Shown piece after piece: positions 5,074 to 6,908 of a DNA stretch of 6,908 nt. The notes beneath the pieces are model-generated. The model worked only from the letters and a program-made list of their open reading frames with translations. It made no database searches and was not told the origin of the DNA. The position numbers and the translations under genes were made by a program. The DNA lies in NCBI GenBank assembly GCA_903872005.1, contig CAIQJD010000108.1:1-6908 (forward strand). Reading direction: 5' to 3'. This DNA is from an uncultured bacterium. Its GTDB lineage: Bacteria > Chloroflexota > Anaerolineae > JACIWP01. Positions within the stretch are counted from its first letter, which is position 1. Every line of letters begins with the position of its first letter.

Positions 5074-6785
5074 AGGGCGGAGTGGTCAGCACCAATCTGG
5101 CGCGTTGCCGCGACTGCTATCGCTGCGTGCGGAATTGCTCCGTCAAGGCTGTGAAGGTGCAAAACGGGCAGGCGCAGATCGTGCCGGATTTGTGCATCAC
5201 CTGCGGCACCTGCGTGCGGATTTGCCCCCAGAGCGCGAAGAGCGTGCGCGATGACCGGCCGGCCGTGCGCGAGGCCATTGCCGCCGGCCGCCCCGTCGTC
5301 GCCAGCGTGGCCCCCTCGGCGCCGGCTTATTTCGGCATGCTCTCTTTCTCGCAGATGGAGCAAGCCCTGCACGCGTTGGGCTTCAGCGCCGCCGGCGAGA
5401 CGGCCTACGGCGCGGAGATGGTCGGCGTCATCCACAAAGAGCTGGTCGAGACCTCGCCGGAGCGTTGGCCGATCATCACCTCGTCTTGCCCGGTGGTAGT
5501 CAGCCTGATCGAGAAATACTATCCCGACCTCATCGGCCACCTGTCGCCCATCGTCTCGCCGATGATCGCGCACGGGCGTTGGTTGCGCCGGCGCTATGGG
5601 CCGGAGACCTTCGTCGTCTTCATCGGCCCGTGCATCGCGAAGAAGGCGGAGGCGCTGGACGAGCCGGTCGGCGGCGTGATTGACGCCGCGCTCACCTTCA
5701 CCGAGCTGCAAGAGTGGATGGACGCCGAGCAGGTGGCTTTCCCGCCGGCGCCGGCCGTGATCGAGCCGGCGCCGCGCGTCGCGGCGCGCCTCTTCCCCAT
5801 TGAAGGCGGCCTCACCGGCACGGCCAAGATGAGCACCGATCTGCTGGACAGCGACATCGTGACCACGTCCGGCCTGGGCGCATGCCAGGATGTGCTGCGG
5901 AGCATCCGTTCGGGGCAGCTCAAGGCGCGCATCGCCGACCTGCTGGCCTGCGGCGGCGGCTGCATCAACGGGCCGGCGATGGAGGGGCGCGACAGCGTGA
6001 CCCTGGCGCGACAGCGCATTCTGGAATACGCGGCGCGCAGCCAGCCCCACGGCCTGCCCACCCGCGCCGAATGGCCGGCGTTGGAGCGGCATTACGCCGA
6101 CCACAGCGTGCCGGCGCCGACATTCAGCGAAGAGCAAATTCGCCAGGTCTTGCGCCTGGTGGACAAGACGACGCCAGAAGACGAGCTGAATTGCGGCGCG
6201 TGCGGCTACGGCACCTGTCGCGACAAGGCCATCGCCACCCTGCGCGGCATGGCCGAAGCGACCATGTGTATCCCGTACATGCGCCGGCGCGCCGAGTCGC
6301 TGCGCCAGGTGGTCATGGATGTGACCCCCAACGCCGTCATCGTCGTGGACACGCGGCTCAAGATTCAGGATATGTCGCCTTCGGCCGAGCAGATGTTCAA
6401 CGTGCGGCTGCCGGCCGTCTCCAACACGCCGCTGCAAGCGGTCATGCCGGTGGTAGATGGCTTCCTGCGCGTGCGCGACACCGGCAAATACGTCCTCAAC
6501 GAGAATGTGCGCCTGCGGGACGACCTCATCATCGAGCAGACAGTGGTGCCGGTGGAAGGCCAAAATCTCCTGGTGGGCATCCTGCGCGACGTAACCGAGC
6601 GCGAGCGTCAACACGAGCAACTGGAACATATCCGCACCGAGACGTTGCAGCGCACCCAAGAAGTCGTCCAGAACCAGATGCGCGTCGCTCACGAGATCGC
6701 CCAACTATTGGGCGAGACGACGGCCGAAACCAAGATGATGCTCTCGCGCCTGGCGAAGCTGTTGCAGGAAGGGAACGGCGCATGA
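5070..6785 (+). CDS. HydS-like sensory [FeFe]-hydrogenase with 4Fe-4S and PAS domains
   Basis: Putative H2- or redox-sensing protein of 571 residues, likely cytosolic. In order: a two-cluster ferredoxin domain (C13-x2-C16-x2-C19-x3-C23; C42-x2-C45-x2-C48-x3-C52-P); an [FeFe]-hydrogenase H-cluster domain (about 75-325) with ligands C140 (TSSCP), C188 (IGPCIAKKAE), C294 and C298 (ACGGGC); a further 4Fe-4S module C375-x2-C378-x4-C383-x16-C400; a PAS domain (about 408-520); and a coiled-coil tail with VAHEIAQLLGETTAETK. The first Cys of the catalytic TSCCP motif is Ser139 and the Met before the second ligand is Gly186, as expected for sensory groups and not for fast H2-cycling enzymes. GAGG (5059-5062) is 7 nt upstream. 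ATGA overlaps join it to both neighbours. It best fits the phosphatase-linked group C class. The HydE, HydF and HydG maturases it would need are not in this window. Confidence 0.9.
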   Translation: MKGGVVSTNLARCRDCYRCVRNCSVKAVKVQNGQAQIVPDLCITCGTCVRICPQSAKSVRDDRPAVREAIAAGRPVVASVAPSAPAYFGMLSFSQMEQALHALGFSAAGETAYGAEMVGVIHKELVETSPERWPIITSSCPVVVSLIEKYYPDLIGHLSPIVSPMIAHGRWLRRRYGPETFVVFIGPCIAKKAEALDEPVGGVIDAALTFTELQEWMDAEQVAFPPAPAVIEPAPRVAARLFPIEGGLTGTAKMSTDLLDSDIVTTSGLGACQDVLRSIRSGQLKARIADLLACGGGCINGPAMEGRDSVTLARQRILEYAARSQPHGLPTRAEWPALERHYADHSVPAPTFSEEQIRQVLRLVDKTTPEDELNCGACGYGTCRDKAIATLRGMAEATMCIPYMRRRAESLRQVVMDVTPNAVIVVDTRLKIQDMSPSAEQMFNVRLPAVSNTPLQAVMPVVDGFLRVRDTGKYVLNENVRLRDDLIIEQTVVPVEGQNLLVGILRDVTERERQHEQLEHIRTETLQRTQEVVQNQMRVAHEIAQLLGETTAETKMMLSRLAKLLQEGNGA

Positions 6786-6908
6786 GGCAGTTCGTCGAGT
6801 ATGCCTGGGACAGTCTGGTCAAACATGGCGAGGAGCTGTGCGGCGATTGCATCAAAGTGACGACGACGCCAAACTCCTTCGTCGTCGTGCTTTCCGATGG
6901 CCTGGGCA
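6782..6908 (+). CDS. SpoIIE/PP2C-type serine/threonine phosphatase, N-terminal part (cut by window end)
   Basis: The first 42 codons of a gene that continues past the window. The peptide has ELCGDC (18-23) and VVVLSDGLG (34-42), the pattern of the first two metal-site blocks of SpoIIE-type PP2C phosphatases, with D22 and D39 as expected Mn/Mg ligands. Such enzymes remove phosphate from serine or threonine on partner proteins such as anti-sigma-factor antagonists. AGGAAGGG (6766-6773) sits 8 nt before the ATG, which overlaps the sensor's TGA (ATGA at 6782-6785). Its place directly after a hydrogenase-PAS-coiled-coil protein suggests it is the output enzyme. C20-x2-C23 forms an extra CxxC pair; whether C23 is unusual for the family I cannot judge without an alignment. 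The family call rests on a short piece. Confidence 0.8.
   Translation, partial: MRQFVEYAWDSLVKHGEELCGDCIKVTTTPNSFVVVLSDGLG

Noticed and set aside
5031..6704. A 557-codon open frame on the minus strand opposite the hydrogenase sensor
   Set aside because: It is the antisense shadow of a GC-rich gene: composition is rich in His, Arg and Ala, no family motif is visible, and the plus frame has clear domains and ribosome sites.
1..6908. CRISPR arrays, tRNA or rRNA genes, insertion sequences, attachment sites
   Set aside because: I found no regularly spaced repeats, tRNA-like cloverleaf or rRNA segments, transposase motifs or flanking direct repeats on either strand.

Overview
The window looks like chromosomal DNA of an anaerobic, GC-rich bacterium. 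My best guess is Chloroflexota (Anaerolineae/Caldilineae-like). This rests on protein flavour, base composition (about 65% GC or more after position 300) and the mix of housekeeping genes with a sensory [FeFe]-hydrogenase operon. No marker gene here fixes the taxonomy. The first ~290 bases do not match the rest: they are about 45% GC by hand count and encode the membrane N-terminus of a CapD-type polysaccharide-biosynthesis protein of Bacteroidota flavour. This piece runs in frame, without a stop, into cytidylate kinase and is most simply read as a chimeric join.

Layout. Positions 2-2958 (+): CapD-like fragment joined to cmk, then plsC (lysophosphatidate-type acyltransferase), then a PDZ/radical-SAM/DUF512 protein that overlaps plsC by 26 nt. 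Positions 4550-2953 (-): rplU (L21), rpmA (L27), rpmE (L31, zinc-binding form), an intrinsic terminator or attenuator, then tdk (thymidine kinase), whose stop overlaps the DUF512 stop tail to tail by 6 nt. Positions 4551-4809: divergent control region with a perfect TTGACA-N17-TATAAT promoter facing rplU and a TTGACA-N17-TATCAT extended -10 promoter facing right. Positions 4810-6908 (+): a three-gene, ATGA-coupled operon of a small NuoE-like [2Fe-2S] protein, a HydS-like sensory [FeFe]-hydrogenase/PAS protein and the start of a SpoIIE/PP2C-type phosphatase cut by the window edge.

How the genes work together. The left block is housekeeping (pyrimidine nucleotide phosphorylation, phospholipid synthesis, an uncharacterised radical-SAM enzyme). 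The minus-strand block is ribosomal large-subunit proteins followed by thymidine salvage. The right block is the most interesting part. An H-cluster protein with all four predicted cluster cysteines, but with Ser in place of the proton-relay Cys, is linked through a 4Fe-4S domain, PAS domain and coiled coil to a serine/threonine phosphatase. This suggests sensing of H2 or redox state that controls protein dephosphorylation. It resembles the phosphatase-linked sensory [FeFe]-hydrogenases already known from sequence surveys, so the architecture is probably not new, but its signalling output is, to my knowledge, little characterised.
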